A stretch of 54,880 bases of DNA from Leptolyngbyaceae cyanobacterium CSU_1_3 (lineage in GTDB: Bacteria > Cyanobacteriota > Cyanobacteriia > Leptolyngbyales > Leptolyngbyaceae), in contig JAAUOZ010000008.1 of the NCBI GenBank assembly GCA_012034655.1, positions 1-54,880 on the forward strand, written 5' to 3'. Position 1 is the stretch's first letter, and the number at the start of each line of letters is the position of its first letter. A model generated the notes under the pieces. The model had not been told where the DNA came from and did no database searches. It worked only from the letters and a program-made list of their open reading frames with translations. A program made the translations under genes and the position numbers. Of this stretch, positions 17,476 through 28,359 are shown piece after piece.

Positions 17476-18959
17476 TCAGCCGTTCAGCTTTTTTGCCAAC
17501 AATTGATTCGTCACTTTAGGGTCTGCCCGTCCGCCTGTTTGCTTCATAACTTGGCCGACAAAAAAGCCCAACAGTTTCGTTTTGCCGCCGCGATAGGATG
17601 CCAATTCTTTGGGGTTGGCAGCGATGACAGCCTCGATCGCCGCTTCGATCGCTCCCGTATCCGAAATTTGTACCAGCCCTTCGCGCTCGACGATCGCCTT
17701 GGGTGAGCCGCCTTGGGTGAGTAGTTCTGGCAGAATATCTTTGCCGATTTTGTTGCTGATCGTGTTGGCATCGACGAGGGTGGTCAATTCGGCTAGCGCT
17801 TCGGGGGTGAGGGGTAGCTCTTTGAGGGTTTTCTTCTCATTGTTCAGGTAGCCACTAATGTCTCCCATCAGCCAGTTTGCTGCCTGTTTGGGGTTGGCTT
17901 TGGCAGCAACGGCGGACTCAAAAAATGTGGCCATGTCGCGATCGTCCGTTAGCACTCGCGCATCATAAGCAGACAGACCAAAGCCTTCTTCGTAGCGATG
18001 GCGCTTTTGGTGGGGCAGTTCGGGCAATTCGCTGCGCCAGCGATCTAGCTGATCGGGTGTAACTTCGATCGGCCCTAAATCTGGCTCCGGGAAATAGCGA
18101 TAATCACTAGAGCCTTCTTTGATTCTCATGCTGATGGTGCGCTGTGATCCTTCTTCCCACAGCCGTGTTTCTTGAACGATTTTCTCTCCGGTGGCGATCG
18201 CTTGAATTTGCCGTTCAATTTCGTATTCGATCGCCCGTTGAATGGCGTTGAAGGAATTCATGTTTTGATCTCAACCTTCGTGCCAAATTTCTCTTGCCCC
18301 ACGGGACGCACTGAAATATTCACATCGCAGCGCAGTGAGCCTTCTTGCATGTTGCCATCGCTTACCCCCAGATAGCGCATGATCCGTCGCAGTTCTTGGG
18401 CATACTCGGCGGCTTCTTGCCCCGATCGCAGATCTGGTTCTGAGACAATCTCCACCAGAGGAACTCCAGCCCGGTTATAGTCCACTAGAGAATAGGTGGA
18501 ACCTGCCAGCCGATCGCTGCCTCCATGCACCAATTTGCCAGCATCTTCTTCCATGTGTAGGCGTGTGATGCCAATTTGCTTGCGAACCGGGCTTCCTTGC
18601 GCGTCGGGTAGTTCGATCTCTAGCCAGCCGTGTTCTGCGATCGGCAAGTCAAACTGCGAAATTTGGTAATTTTTGGGCAGGTCAGGGTAGAAATATTGCT
18701 TGCGATCGAACTTACTATAAGGTGCAATCTGACAATTGAGCGCCAGCCCTGCCTTGACGGCATATTCTAATACTTTCTGATTGAGCACTGGCAAGACCCC
18801 TGGCATTCCCATGCAGATTGGGTCGATGTGGGTGTTGGGGTCGGTCGTAAACTTGGCAGAACTATCGGAGAAAATCTTTGTTTCGGTACTCAACTGACAA
18901 TGAGTTTCGAGACCGATAATTGCTTCGTACTCAGTTTTAGCCGGGGCAGCGGTGGTCAT
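17476..18959 (-). CDS. gatB: Asp-tRNA(Asn)/Glu-tRNA(Gln) amidotransferase subunit B (frameshifted)
   Basis: GatB of the GatCAB complex, which converts Glu-tRNA(Gln) to Gln-tRNA(Gln); cyanobacteria lack GlnRS and need it. The N-terminal frame has [31 protein letters not shown] and [15 protein letters not shown]. It ends at KVEIKT and is followed in another frame by [14 protein letters not shown]. The expected junction is KVEIKNMNSF: restoring one A to a run of four A at about 18265 (T on the plus strand) repairs it. The C-terminal frame holds the tail/YqeY-like domain and ends [10 protein letters not shown]. An essential gene broken this way strongly suggests a sequence error. Confidence 0.95.
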
Positions 18960-19343
18960 AAGTTCCCTTTCGTGTCGTGAAAGCTTGATTTATTGTAGCT
19001 TTTTGAGGGATGAAGGATGGGCAGGGCTGGTAAGTGAGGGCGAGGAAGGAATTGTAGAAGATTTGATTTGATGATAAATTCAGTGCGCTGTCTATTGATA
19101 TCAGCCCAATCGTCTGCTTCATAATTTTTCAGCAACGCCCGCTAAGACTTGACAAATTCCACCCAAAGGTTGGGGATCTTTGCTTCCCCTGCGTCCTACA
19201 CTGCAATGTCTTATAAATTGACTCGTCGCCCCATCAAAAATTCTGCTTAAAATTCTGCTTAAGATACTCTTCAAGCTTGTGACTCAAGGCTTTAATAGAA
19301 TCATCCCTTTACCTGACTCCCATGGGGATTGAGGAAGACCCTA
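18960..19343. other. Intergenic region with short repeats
   Basis: About 385 bp between the divergent gatB and PP2C genes. It contains heptamer-like repeats (GAGGGATGAAGGAT near 19005) and a 12-bp direct repeat AAAATTCTGCTT near 19238-19261. Promoters for both genes must lie here, but no convincing -35/-10 pair was found. Confidence 0.5.
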
Positions 19344-21242
19344 ATGCTTGTTTGCCCTCAGTGCCAGTTTGAAAACCCAACCGCGAATAAGTTTTGCCAA
19401 GAGTGTGGCACTTCTTTGACTGAAAAAGCGTGTCCTAGCTGCGGGACGATCGTGCCCCTAAGCGCCCAGCAATGCCAGAATTGCGGAACCTTCACTGGCA
19501 CAGTGTGGTGGGCAGTCATCTCAGGAGCGATCGACCTGCCGCTTTTTCCTTATATTGATGCTCAGCAACGCTACCAATTGCTTGAAGCTTCTTCCGATGA
19601 CCTGCCGATCGAGGCTAAAGTGCTCGATTTGCAACCGCTCCAAGTTTCGCCGCTCGCAGCGCTTATCCACTCAACTCTAGGATCGAGCACCCAGACAGAA
19701 CCACGCGAGACAGATACCTCCCCTGATTGGGATGCAGACGCTCTTGAGTTGGTACAAATTCCCGTTCAGGTTCAGCTTTACTTGAGTCTGCGATCGCAAA
19801 TTCATCAGACCATCCCCAGCGTTCATGATGCTTGGAAACAGGGCAACCAGGAGATTTTGCTGCTCGAAGACCGCTCCTCGCTGATGCCGCTGGTGCAATA
19901 TCTCAAAGCTCGGCCCTCTGTGCCTATGCTGCAAATTCTGCACTGGTTCTATGAAATGGCAGAAATTTGGGACGCGCTCAAACCATTACAGTGTCACCAG
20001 AGTTTGCTAGAACTGCAAAACCTGCGCCTAGATGAAGATCACACTCTTTGCTTACAACGTCTGTATGAGTCAAAGTCTACCCTCAGTCTGCAAGATTTGG
20101 GAGCGATTTGGCAGGCTTTACTCGCTCAACTGTCTCAAACTCAGTCGGCTGCGCTGCACTTGCTGTTAGCCGATTTGCAAAATGGTCAGATTACCCTCAC
20201 TGACGAGCTACGATCGCGCCTCGAAACGATTGCCCGCGACTTTCAGGCTAGCCTCACCCAAACTGAAACGATGCCCGATTCGCATGGCTGCGCCGACCTG
20301 CTCACCGATGAAGCTGAAGACTGGGACGCGACCGAAGTTGTAACCCTGCCTCCCGATCTGGAGGACGAAGATACTGACGATATGCCGACGATCGTCCTGC
20401 CCATGCAGCTCTTTAGCCTAGATGACGCAGGGCGAACGGATATCGGTCGCCAACGAGATCACAACGAAGATTCTTTCTGCATCAACACCCAGGTGACGAA
20501 ACATCAGCTTTCATCGGGTAAGACAGTCCAGGCGCGAGGGCTATATGTGCTCTGCGATGGCATGGGCGGTCATGCGAGTGGAGAAGTGGCAAGTCAGCTA
20601 GCTGTCGATACGCTCAAGAGCTACTTTCAAGCCTACTGGGAGGGAAATTCTAATGCTGGTTTGCCGCCCAAAACTGTGATTCAGGAAGCCGTTCTGTTAG
20701 CAAACAAAGCTATTTTTGATGTCAACCAGCAGAACGCCCGATCGGGCAGCGGCCGCATGGGAACCACCCTGGTGATGGTATTGCTCTACGACACAGAAAT
20801 TGCCGTCGCCCATGTGGGAGACAGTCGCCTCTACCGCTACACGCGCAAACGAGGACTGGAACAAATTACGATCGATCACGAAGTCGGGCAGCGAGAAATT
20901 CAGCGCGGTGTAGAGCCAGAAATTGCCTACGGTCGCCCTGATGCCTACCAACTCACCCAAGCTTTGGGCCCACGAGACGAATATTTTGTCAGCCCCGATA
21001 TTCAATTTCTTGAACTCAACGAAGATGCACTGCTTGTCTTAGCATCCGACGGCTTGACGGATAATGACTTGCTCAAAACCCATCAACAGAGCCATCTTGA
21101 TCCACTCATTAGTTCGCAGTCTAGTCTAGAACAGGGAGCCAGCCAACTGATTGAACTGGGCAATCAATACAACGGCCATGACAACATCACGGTCATCGTG
21201 ATTCGAGCGAAAGTTCGGCCTAATTTAGATCAGTTGCGGTAG
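19344..21242 (+). CDS. Zinc-ribbon PP2C-type Ser/Thr phosphatase
   Basis: A protein of about 632 residues. Residues 1-50 hold two zinc ribbons (CPQCQFENPTANKFCQECG, then CPSCGT...CQNCG). A long middle region (about 55-350) includes HQSLLELQNLRLDEDHTL, faintly like a degenerate kinase catalytic loop, so a pseudokinase is possible but unproven. The C-terminal PP2C domain has TDIGRQRDHNEDSF, LYVLCDGMGGHASGE, VAHVGDSRLYRY, LVLASDGLTDND and GHDNITVIVI, so all metal-binding Asp residues are present. It should remove phosphate from Ser/Thr in a regulatory circuit. ATG 19344 is chosen over TTG 19329 because it begins the first zinc ribbon. Confidence 0.92.
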   Translation: MLVCPQCQFENPTANKFCQECGTSLTEKACPSCGTIVPLSAQQCQNCGTFTGTVWWAVISGAIDLPLFPYIDAQQRYQLLEASSDDLPIEAKVLDLQPLQVSPLAALIHSTLGSSTQTEPRETDTSPDWDADALELVQIPVQVQLYLSLRSQIHQTIPSVHDAWKQGNQEILLLEDRSSLMPLVQYLKARPSVPMLQILHWFYEMAEIWDALKPLQCHQSLLELQNLRLDEDHTLCLQRLYESKSTLSLQDLGAIWQALLAQLSQTQSAALHLLLADLQNGQITLTDELRSRLETIARDFQASLTQTETMPDSHGCADLLTDEAEDWDATEVVTLPPDLEDEDTDDMPTIVLPMQLFSLDDAGRTDIGRQRDHNEDSFCINTQVTKHQLSSGKTVQARGLYVLCDGMGGHASGEVASQLAVDTLKSYFQAYWEGNSNAGLPPKTVIQEAVLLANKAIFDVNQQNARSGSGRMGTTLVMVLLYDTEIAVAHVGDSRLYRYTRKRGLEQITIDHEVGQREIQRGVEPEIAYGRPDAYQLTQALGPRDEYFVSPDIQFLELNEDALLVLASDGLTDNDLLKTHQQSHLDPLISSQSSLEQGASQLIELGNQYNGHDNITVIVIRAKVRPNLDQLR

Positions 21243-21263
21243 TCGCCCCTCAAAATTTTTTGG

Positions 21264-23497
21264 TTACAGACTATCTAAGGTATCGATCCCTCTGCCAGAG
21301 GGCGGCAACACCTGCGAGAGATGCTTGAAGGGATGCTCGATGGCTATGAGCTTTTCGGCCTCTTGGCGGTTGAGCGGCTTCGAGAACAGATAACCCTGGG
21401 CATATTCGCACTTCAGGGCCTTGAGTTGGGCGAGTTGCTTAGTCGTTTCGACCCCTTCTGCTACGACATCCATGCCCAAGTTCCAGGCTAGGGTGATAAT
21501 GGTTCGCACCAGTTCCAGCTTTTCGCCATCGACATCCACACGGCTGATGAACGATCGATCGACCTTGAGCAAATCCATCGGGAAGCGATAGAGATAGCCC
21601 AGCGACGAATAGCCCGTGCCAAAGTCATCCACCGATAGCTGAATGCCCATAGCCTTGAGTTGCAGCAGCATATCCATTGCTGATTCGGTGTTTTCCATGA
21701 TTGCGCTCTCAGTGATCTCTAACTTGAGGCTATGGGTGGTTAGGCCGGTTTCCACTAGGGTTTGGCGAATTTGACCAATCAAGCTCGGCTGAGAAAATTG
21801 GCGGCTTGACAGGTTGACGCTGATGCAGAGGGGCGAGTCGGACGGGAAGCGATCTTGCCAGCTTTTCATTTGGCGGCAGGCTTCTCGGAGCACCCACTGC
21901 CCGATCGGGGCAATCAATCCGGTTTCTTCGGCGATCGGGATGAATTTGATCGGTGAAACCAGTCCCTGTTCAGGGTGCTGCCAGCGAATCAGCGCCTCGA
22001 ACCCGACAATTTTGCCCGTGGACAGGGCCACGATCGGCTGATAGTGCAGCAGAAATTCTTGTCGCTCGACGGCTCGCCGCAGGTCGTTTTCGAGTTGCAG
22101 CAGGTTGACGAGGTGCGTGTGCATGTCGGTATCAAAAATTTCGTGGCAGGCTTTCCCAGAGCCTTTGGCTCGATACATGGCGATGTCTGCCCCCCGGAGC
22201 AAGTCTTCGGGACGATCGAAGGCAGTGGTGCTCATGGTGATGCCAATGCTGGCCGAGGTGAACACTTCGTGACCGTTGAGATTGAAGGGGGTTGAAAGTG
22301 CCTGGTGAACCCGCTCTGCGATTTTGGTGACATCGGTGACATCGTGGATACAATCGAGCAAAATCGTAAATTCGTCACCGCCTAAGCGAGAAACTGTATC
22401 TTGAATTTCACACAGGATTCTAAACGACGGGCGATCGCCACCAGCAACTGATCGCCTACCATGTGCCCTAGACTGTCGTTAATCACTTTGAAGCGATCAA
22501 GATCCAAAAACAGAAGGGCAAATTGTAGGTCGGGGTTTTGCTTGCTGCGCTCGACGGTTTGAGACAGTCGCTCCATAAATAGCAGGCGGTTGGGCAACCC
22601 GGTCAGCGAGTCATGGAAGGCATTGCGCCGCAGTTGTTCTTCGACTTGCTTGCGTTCTGTTACTTCGCGCATGACGGAGACAAAGTGAGTGACTTTGCCC
22701 TGTTCGTCGCGGATCGGCACGGTGTTGAGATCAACCCAAAACTGGGTCTCGTCTTTGCGGTAGAGAATGAGTTCGGCTTTGACGGCTTCGAGGTTGAGTA
22801 GGGCGGTGCGGATGCGATCGATCTCCGTTTGGGAGGTGGCATCTCCGAGTAGCAGTTGCGCTGATTTGCCCATCACTTCGGCGGAGTTGTAGCCTGTGAC
22901 TCGTAGAAAGGCATCGTTAATGTAGATAATTCTCAGGCTGAGAGGGTCTGCTGTGGGTTCGGCTTGTGAAATCATGACGATTTCATTTGCATTCACAACC
23001 ACCGATTCTAGTAAGCGCAGATATTCTTCTAGCCATTTGCGTTCGGTAATATCTTTGACGGTAATCAGCGTTCCGGTGGGTTCTCCATTGCCGTTGCAGA
23101 TGAGTGTCACATTGACTTCTGCCCAAAACTTTCTGCCGTCTTCGCGCTTGAGTTGCCCTTCTTTCCAGCCGTAAAAGTGCTGTCGTTCTTGGGTCGAGTT
23201 CCCTGGGTGAAATTGCAGCCAGCCCTCGATGGCGCTAAAGAATTGGTCGGCTGACTTGCCAACCATCTCAGACACCGAGCAGCCGACTAGCTTTGCCATG
23301 CGAGAGTTTACATGCAATACGCAGTCTTGTAAGTCGGTAATGACGACACCATCATTCAGATTTTCGACTACTGTTCTCAACAGCCAGTCTGACTCTTTGA
23401 GGGGTTGAAGGTTGGTGGGTACAGCGCTGGTATGGCTGAGTGCCAGGGTTGGCTCTTTATTTTCTGCTTCCAGCGGCCGAGGAGAAAGACTCGTCAT
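21264..23497 (-). CDS. PAS-PAS-GGDEF-EAL cyclic-di-GMP protein (frameshifted)
   Basis: A cytosolic signalling protein of about 744 residues. It has two PAS/PAC sensor units (about 30-160 and 170-290), a GGDEF domain starting FHDSLTGLPNRLLF, and an EAL domain with FEALIRWQHP, SVNLSSRQFS, ITESAIMEN and DDFGTGYSSL. The frame is lost near 22380, before SRLGGDEF: the first frame reads CVKFKIQFLA and stops, while the other gives EIQDTVSRLGGDEF. One missing base explains it. The GGDEF active-site sequence is present in the rejoined form and the EAL domain keeps its catalytic motifs, so it could make or degrade c-di-GMP. It converges on the PP2C gene with a 21-bp gap. Confidence 0.92.
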
Positions 23498-23780
23498 GCC
23501 TATCGTTTACCTTGCGTGCGTTACTGAATGACAACTTTGGGAGGGGTCGTCGATTCAGTTTTCCCAAAGTTGTCGATAAAAGTGAACAGAAAAACTTTTT
23601 AGAAATGGAAAACTTTTTAGAGCGGGGGGAGGAGGGATGAAAATCAGGAGCTATGAATTTTGGGTTGAGTGTCTCAACTCTTTGCTGATGTTGATCCAAA
23701 GGTGGGGGATCTGGCTGATGTCAGCCTGCTATTCAGCAGTGCCCAATCGGTTTTTCATCTTTGCTCCCGCCTCCCTGATT

Positions 23781-24980
23781 TTATTTTCCTAGCTGCGACC
23801 AAACGCGAGTTGGCAGTCCCCACACGTAGATAAAGCCTTCTGCGGCTTTGTGGTCAAACTTGTCGTCTGCGCCGTAGGTTGCTAGATCGGGGGTGTAGAG
23901 GGAACTGGCGGACTGGCGGCCGACGATCGTGGCGTTTCCTTTGAGGAACTTGACGCGCACGGTTCCGGTGACGCGCTCCTGGGTTTGCAGTACGAAGGCA
24001 TCTAATGCGCCTTTGAGGGGGCTATACCAGAGACCGTTGTAGATCATTTGGGAGTAGGTTTCTTCGATGCCGCGTTTGTAGTGGGTGACATCGGCGGTGA
24101 GGGTGAGGCTTTCTAGGTCGCGGTGGGCGGCGATCAAAACGAGTAGGGCGGGGGCTTCGTAGATCTCCCGTGATTTGATGCCGACGAGGCGGTTTTCGAC
24201 CATATCGATGCGCCCGACTCCGTGGTTTCCGGCGATGGTGTTGAGTTGGGTGATTAGCTCGATCGGGCTGAGGGCTTGACCGTTTAGACTGACTGGCAGA
24301 CCTCGATGGAAGCCAATTTCGACGTATTCTGGCTCGTTGGGGGTGTCGGCGATCGCCTGGGTCATCAAGTAGACTTCTTCAAGCGGCTCGGTGTAAGGGT
24401 CTTCGAGGGGGCCGGCTTCGATGCTGCGTCCGAGTAAGTTGCGATCGATGCTGTAGGGCGATTTTTTCTTGACGGGGGAGGCGATGCCGTAGCGTTCTCC
24501 GTAGGCGATGGTTTCTTCGCGGCTCATGCCCCATTCTCTGGCGGGGGCGAGCACCTTGAGGTTGGGGTTGAGGGCGGCGATCGAGACATCAAATCTGACT
24601 TGATCGTTGCCTTTGCCTGTGCAGCCGTGGGCGACGGCATCGGCTCCATATTCTGCGGCGGCCTCTACTAGCAGCTTGGCAATTAGGGGGCGGGCCAGCG
24701 CCGTAGAAAGGGGATAGCGGTTTTCGTAGAGGGCGTTGGCTTGAATGGCGGGGAAGGCATAGTCTTTGACGAAGCTCTGAGTTGCGTCGGCGATCAGAGA
24801 TTGACTGGCTCCAGAGGTGAGTGCTTTTTCGCGAATGGGCTCTAATTCATCTCCTTGACCCAAATCGGCTGCTAATGTGATCACCTCCTGAACGCCCCAT
24901 TCATTTTTGAGGTAGGGAATACAGACGGACGTATCAACCCCACCCGAATAAGCCAGTACGACCTTGTTAGCACGACCCAT
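23781..24980 (-). CDS. argG: Argininosuccinate synthase
   Basis: About 400 residues; joins citrulline and aspartate with ATP to make argininosuccinate in arginine synthesis. The ATP-pyrophosphatase P-loop [14 protein letters not shown] is at the N-terminus, followed by [28 protein letters not shown] and [12 protein letters not shown]. The ATG at 24980 ([14 protein letters not shown]) is preferred to the one at 24992 because the family begins this way. Intact and of normal length. Divergent from the GT2 gene with about 140 bp between starts. Confidence 0.97.
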   Translation of the reverse strand: MGRANKVVLAYSGGVDTSVCIPYLKNEWGVQEVITLAADLGQGDELEPIREKALTSGASQSLIADATQSFVKDYAFPAIQANALYENRYPLSTALARPLIAKLLVEAAAEYGADAVAHGCTGKGNDQVRFDVSIAALNPNLKVLAPAREWGMSREETIAYGERYGIASPVKKKSPYSIDRNLLGRSIEAGPLEDPYTEPLEEVYLMTQAIADTPNEPEYVEIGFHRGLPVSLNGQALSPIELITQLNTIAGNHGVGRIDMVENRLVGIKSREIYEAPALLVLIAAHRDLESLTLTADVTHYKRGIEETYSQMIYNGLWYSPLKGALDAFVLQTQERVTGTVRVKFLKGNATIVGRQSASSLYTPDLATYGADDKFDHKAAEGFIYVWGLPTRVWSQLGK

Positions 24981-25119
24981 GAGTTTATCCATATTGTGTA
25001 GAACAACAAGTTTACAATTATGCAGCGAATCTTTTTGCTAGATGTTCGGAGATGCACAGAAATTCTGAAGGGCGGAGCAAAGGGGTTTGCTTTTGCGTCT
25101 GCTAGTGGTTGGGGAAGCA

Positions 25120-26079
25120 ATGAGGGATGAGGGGGTTTGCGTGTTTTTTAGCGTTGTGATTCCGACTTATAATCGTCGCCCAATTTTGGAGAAGTGTTTG
25201 CGGGCGCTAGGGCATCAGCAGTCTAGTCCTCTTTTTTCGGGTTACGAGGTGGTGGTGGTGGATGATGGCTCGATCGATGGCACGGTGGCTTGGCTGCGGG
25301 GCGAGGCGTTTGCCCATGTGAAACTGTTTTGCCAGGATCATCAGGGTGCTTCTGCGGCCAGAAATTTGGGTGTTGAGCGGGCGATCGGCGATACGATCGT
25401 GTTTATTGATAGTGATTTGGTGGTTACTGATATTTTTCTCAAGTCCCACGCTGAGGCTTTGTTGCAGGGGCAAACAGAGTTAGGGAGTGATTCTCTTTTT
25501 ACCTATGGACGGGTGATCAATACGGCGAATTTTGATGATCCAACTTCTGAGCCGTTTAAGGTGACGGATTTTTCGGCGGCGTATTTTGCTACGGGCAATG
25601 TGGCGATCGCTCGGCATTGGCTGATCAAAGCGGGACTTTTTGATGCGGGCTTTCAACTCTATGGTTGGGAAGATTTGGAGCTAGGCGTTCGGCTTAAGAA
25701 GCTGGGACTCAGGCTGATTAAATGTCCTGCTGCGGTGGGCTATCACTGGCATCCGGCGTTTTCTTTGGAGCAGATTCCTAGACTGATCGATATTGAGATT
25801 CAACGCGGTCGGATGGGGGTTTTGTTTTATCAAAAGCATCCCACTTGGGAGGTGAGAATGATGATTCAGATGACGTGGATTCATCGTCTGTTGTGGGGAG
25901 GGCTGACGATCGGGGGGCTGCTCAACGAACGTACCATGGCTCCTCTTTTGCGCTGGCTGATCGCCCAAGGTAAACCCCAACTTGCCCTAGAAGTCGCTCG
26001 GATTTTTCTCAATTGGTACAACGTTAAAGGGGTTTATGCGGCCTATGGAGAAAGGGGAGGGATGAAGGGGGAGGGATGA
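25120..26079 (+). CDS. Family 2 glycosyltransferase
   Basis: About 319 residues with a GT-A fold: FSVVIPTYNRRPILEKCL at the start, the nucleotide-sugar Asp in VVVDDGSIDGT, the DxD-like FIDSDLVV, and YGWEDLELGVRLKKLG near residue 190, the ED motif expected for the catalytic base. The C-terminal region has a basic, hydrophobic stretch (WIHRLLWGGLTIGG) that may sit on the membrane. ATG 25120 is chosen over the earlier ATG 25087 because homologues start close to the first beta strand. The donor and acceptor are unknown. It is convergent with the renalase-like gene. Confidence 0.88.
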   Translation: MRDEGVCVFFSVVIPTYNRRPILEKCLRALGHQQSSPLFSGYEVVVVDDGSIDGTVAWLRGEAFAHVKLFCQDHQGASAARNLGVERAIGDTIVFIDSDLVVTDIFLKSHAEALLQGQTELGSDSLFTYGRVINTANFDDPTSEPFKVTDFSAAYFATGNVAIARHWLIKAGLFDAGFQLYGWEDLELGVRLKKLGLRLIKCPAAVGYHWHPAFSLEQIPRLIDIEIQRGRMGVLFYQKHPTWEVRMMIQMTWIHRLLWGGLTIGGLLNERTMAPLLRWLIAQGKPQLALEVARIFLNWYNVKGVYAAYGERGGMKGEG

Positions 26080-26123
26080 AACAAGTCGTGATGTTGTTTT
26101 GCCCTCGCGATTTTGATGGATGG

Positions 26124-27191
26124 CTACTGGATGGTGTGCCAAAACTCTTGGGTTGACGATCGCTGTCTATTCTCAGAGGGCGATCGCGGCTGGAGTTTTA
26201 AGTGCATCTGCTCGGCTGCTGCTAACCCAGATAGGAAGGCGCTTTCGACGCGATCGCCGCCACACCAATCGCCGGCACAGATTAAAGGTGATTCTGTGTC
26301 GGCTGTTAGATATTTTTCTTTTGGGTGCTGGGTGGGAAAGGCGTATCGCCAACGGTGAACCTGGAGCAGGTCAGGAGGGGTGAGCCAGGGGAGAAACTGA
26401 GCGGCTCGGCTGAAAAGGTGCTGCCCGATCGGGTGTAGGTCGGTTGTTTCGAGGTGGCGATCGGCAAAGGCGGCGTTGCTTTGCACGACGAAGACGGGCT
26501 GCATGGCGGAAATTTGTTTTGTGCTATCGACTGCAACCCAACCTAGGTCAGCATCGTGGGGGCAGGCAATGGCTTGCCAGGGAATGGCATCTGGTAGGGG
26601 TAAGCAGACGGCGATCGCGGTAATGCAGGCAGAATATTGCACCGATCGCAGTTGGTCGAGAAAGCTGCGATCGGGGATGGATTCTAGAATGGTGACGGCT
26701 TGAGGTGCGGGGATTGCTACGATTACGGCTTCTGCGGTGAGACTCGCTGGAGTGTTCTCAATCTGAAGCTGCCAGTGACGATCGACCCCTTGAATAGTTT
26801 CTACGCGCTGGTTTTGCAGCAGAGTTAAACCCGTTGCCAGAAATTTTCCGATCGCGCTAAACCCAGTTGGCGATGCATAGCGCGGCGATCGGTGGGCGGG
26901 TTTGTGGAGATGCCCGTCTGGATCTAGCTCGTGAATGGTGTCCGTCCAGATTTGGAGAATTGAGCGATCGATCAGAGTTTGGGTAAAAGATTGGAAGCGA
27001 TCGTCCTTGGGTTTGAGATAGCAGACTCCATGATCGGCGTGAGTGCCTTGCAATCGACGAGTCGCCAGCCGACCTCCCAATCCCCGTGATTTTTCGACTA
27101 CAACAACGCTGTAACCTGCCTGGTGCAACTGCTGCGCGCACGTCAGACCTGCCATTCCTGCACCGACTACGGCAATCTCGAAGTGGGTCAT
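26124..27191 (-). CDS. Renalase-like FAD-dependent oxidoreductase
   Basis: A 355-residue flavoprotein. The N-terminal dinucleotide-binding motif is VVGAGMAGLTCAQQLHQAG with VVVEKSRGLGGRLATRR directly after it, a pattern shared with renalase and bacterial amine oxidase-like proteins. HADHGVCYLKPKD follows. The C-terminus contains LICAGDWCGGDRVESAFLSG, the closing FAD-binding strand. Bacterial members act on nicotinamide isomers or amines; the substrate here is unknown. It is convergent with the GT2 gene, with a 44-bp gap. Confidence 0.87.
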   Translation of the reverse strand: MTHFEIAVVGAGMAGLTCAQQLHQAGYSVVVVEKSRGLGGRLATRRLQGTHADHGVCYLKPKDDRFQSFTQTLIDRSILQIWTDTIHELDPDGHLHKPAHRSPRYASPTGFSAIGKFLATGLTLLQNQRVETIQGVDRHWQLQIENTPASLTAEAVIVAIPAPQAVTILESIPDRSFLDQLRSVQYSACITAIAVCLPLPDAIPWQAIACPHDADLGWVAVDSTKQISAMQPVFVVQSNAAFADRHLETTDLHPIGQHLFSRAAQFLPWLTPPDLLQVHRWRYAFPTQHPKEKYLTADTESPLICAGDWCGGDRVESAFLSGLAAAEQMHLKLQPRSPSENRQRSSTQEFWHTIQ

Positions 27192-27483
27192 TTGAAGAGA
27201 TAGAAAGGGTTGAGAATTATGAAGAATGATAAAGCAATTCTCAAGGGAATGCGGACTGCATGGAGGGCGAAAAGCCTTGCACCTTCAGGATTGGGAATTC
27301 CTATGACCACAAAAGTTTTTACGTGGAACGCGATTCAGTTGCACGTAAAGCTTTGTGCGGAATCGGGTTCTGGCTGTCGGAGTACGTTAAGAGAAGTTCC
27401 GACTTCAGCCCTCATCCTTCACCGCTCATCCCTCCCTTTAGTAGAATGTGACTGATAGTAGAATGTGACTGACTGCCCAAATT

Positions 27484-28359
27484 TTGCAGCCAAATTTTGC
27501 ACCGAGGAGCTTACGAGTGGACGAATTGCGAGCGGCACTGGAGTTAGCAACTGAGGACGAATTGCGAGACTTGACCGAAATTTTGTTTCGTCCCAAGTTT
27601 AACCCGTTGGATTATGTGAGTACGCCCGACCCGATCGAGGTGCAAAGTCAAAATCGAGAAGATTGGCTCAGGGCGATCGATGAACGGTTTCGCTTTTTGG
27701 CAGCCGATGGGATGACGGTATTGCGGGGGCGCACGGGTCAGGTGAGTTACCGTCAAGTGCTAATTCAGGTGTGCCGCTATTTGAAGTTGCCCTACGCTGG
27801 GGCGATGTCTACTACGGATCTCGAAGCAGAGGTGTTTTTGGGGTTGCTCGATCGGGCCTGGAAACAACTTCCCATTGCAGAAAAAAATGCGTTGACGAAG
27901 CGCGTTCAGAAGTCGATCGCTGAATCTAGTCTGGCGCAACAGTTGCCTTTGCCCTGGCAAACCGATCCGTTGAATTTGCTGCTGAAGGGGGGAGGCGCGA
28001 TCGCCATCAGTTCTGTGGTGCGTCCGATGTTGTTGCAGCAGGTGGCGCGTCAGTTTGCCCTGCATTTTGCTAGACATCAGGCTGCCAAGGCGACGCTGGC
28101 TCAGGGTGGGTTGGCGGCGGCAACTCAGTTTCAAAATTATGTGGCGCTTCAGATGTCGAAGCATGGGATGGCCGCCAGCGCCGCGAGATATGGAGCCGTG
28201 CGGACGGTGTTCGCGTTTGCTGGGTCGGCTCTCTGGGCGTGGTTTTTGGCAGATTTGGGATGGAGAGCGATCGCCACCAACTATGGGCGTGTGATTCCGA
28301 TTATTTTCGCGCTGGCACAGATTCGTTTGACTCGTACTGAATGTTTTGAGGCAGTTTGA
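27484..28359 (+). CDS. YaaW-like (UPF0174) conserved protein
   Basis: 291 residues. The N-terminus (DELRAALELATEDELRDLTEIL) is like the start of YaaW/UPF0174 proteins, followed by RPKFNPLDY and a helical region ending in KNALTKRVQKSI. The second half carries hydrophobic stretches (AIAISSVVRPMLLQQV; VFAFAGSALWAWFLADLG) and ends with a VIPIIFALAQIRL-type segment, as in YaaW. The assignment is from memory of the pattern and the function is unknown. Its stop overlaps the TTG start of the O-antigen ligase-like gene by four bases, so the two are probably co-translated. Confidence 0.65.
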   Translation: MQPNFAPRSLRVDELRAALELATEDELRDLTEILFRPKFNPLDYVSTPDPIEVQSQNREDWLRAIDERFRFLAADGMTVLRGRTGQVSYRQVLIQVCRYLKLPYAGAMSTTDLEAEVFLGLLDRAWKQLPIAEKNALTKRVQKSIAESSLAQQLPLPWQTDPLNLLLKGGGAIAISSVVRPMLLQQVARQFALHFARHQAAKATLAQGGLAAATQFQNYVALQMSKHGMAASAARYGAVRTVFAFAGSALWAWFLADLGWRAIATNYGRVIPIIFALAQIRLTRTECFEAV

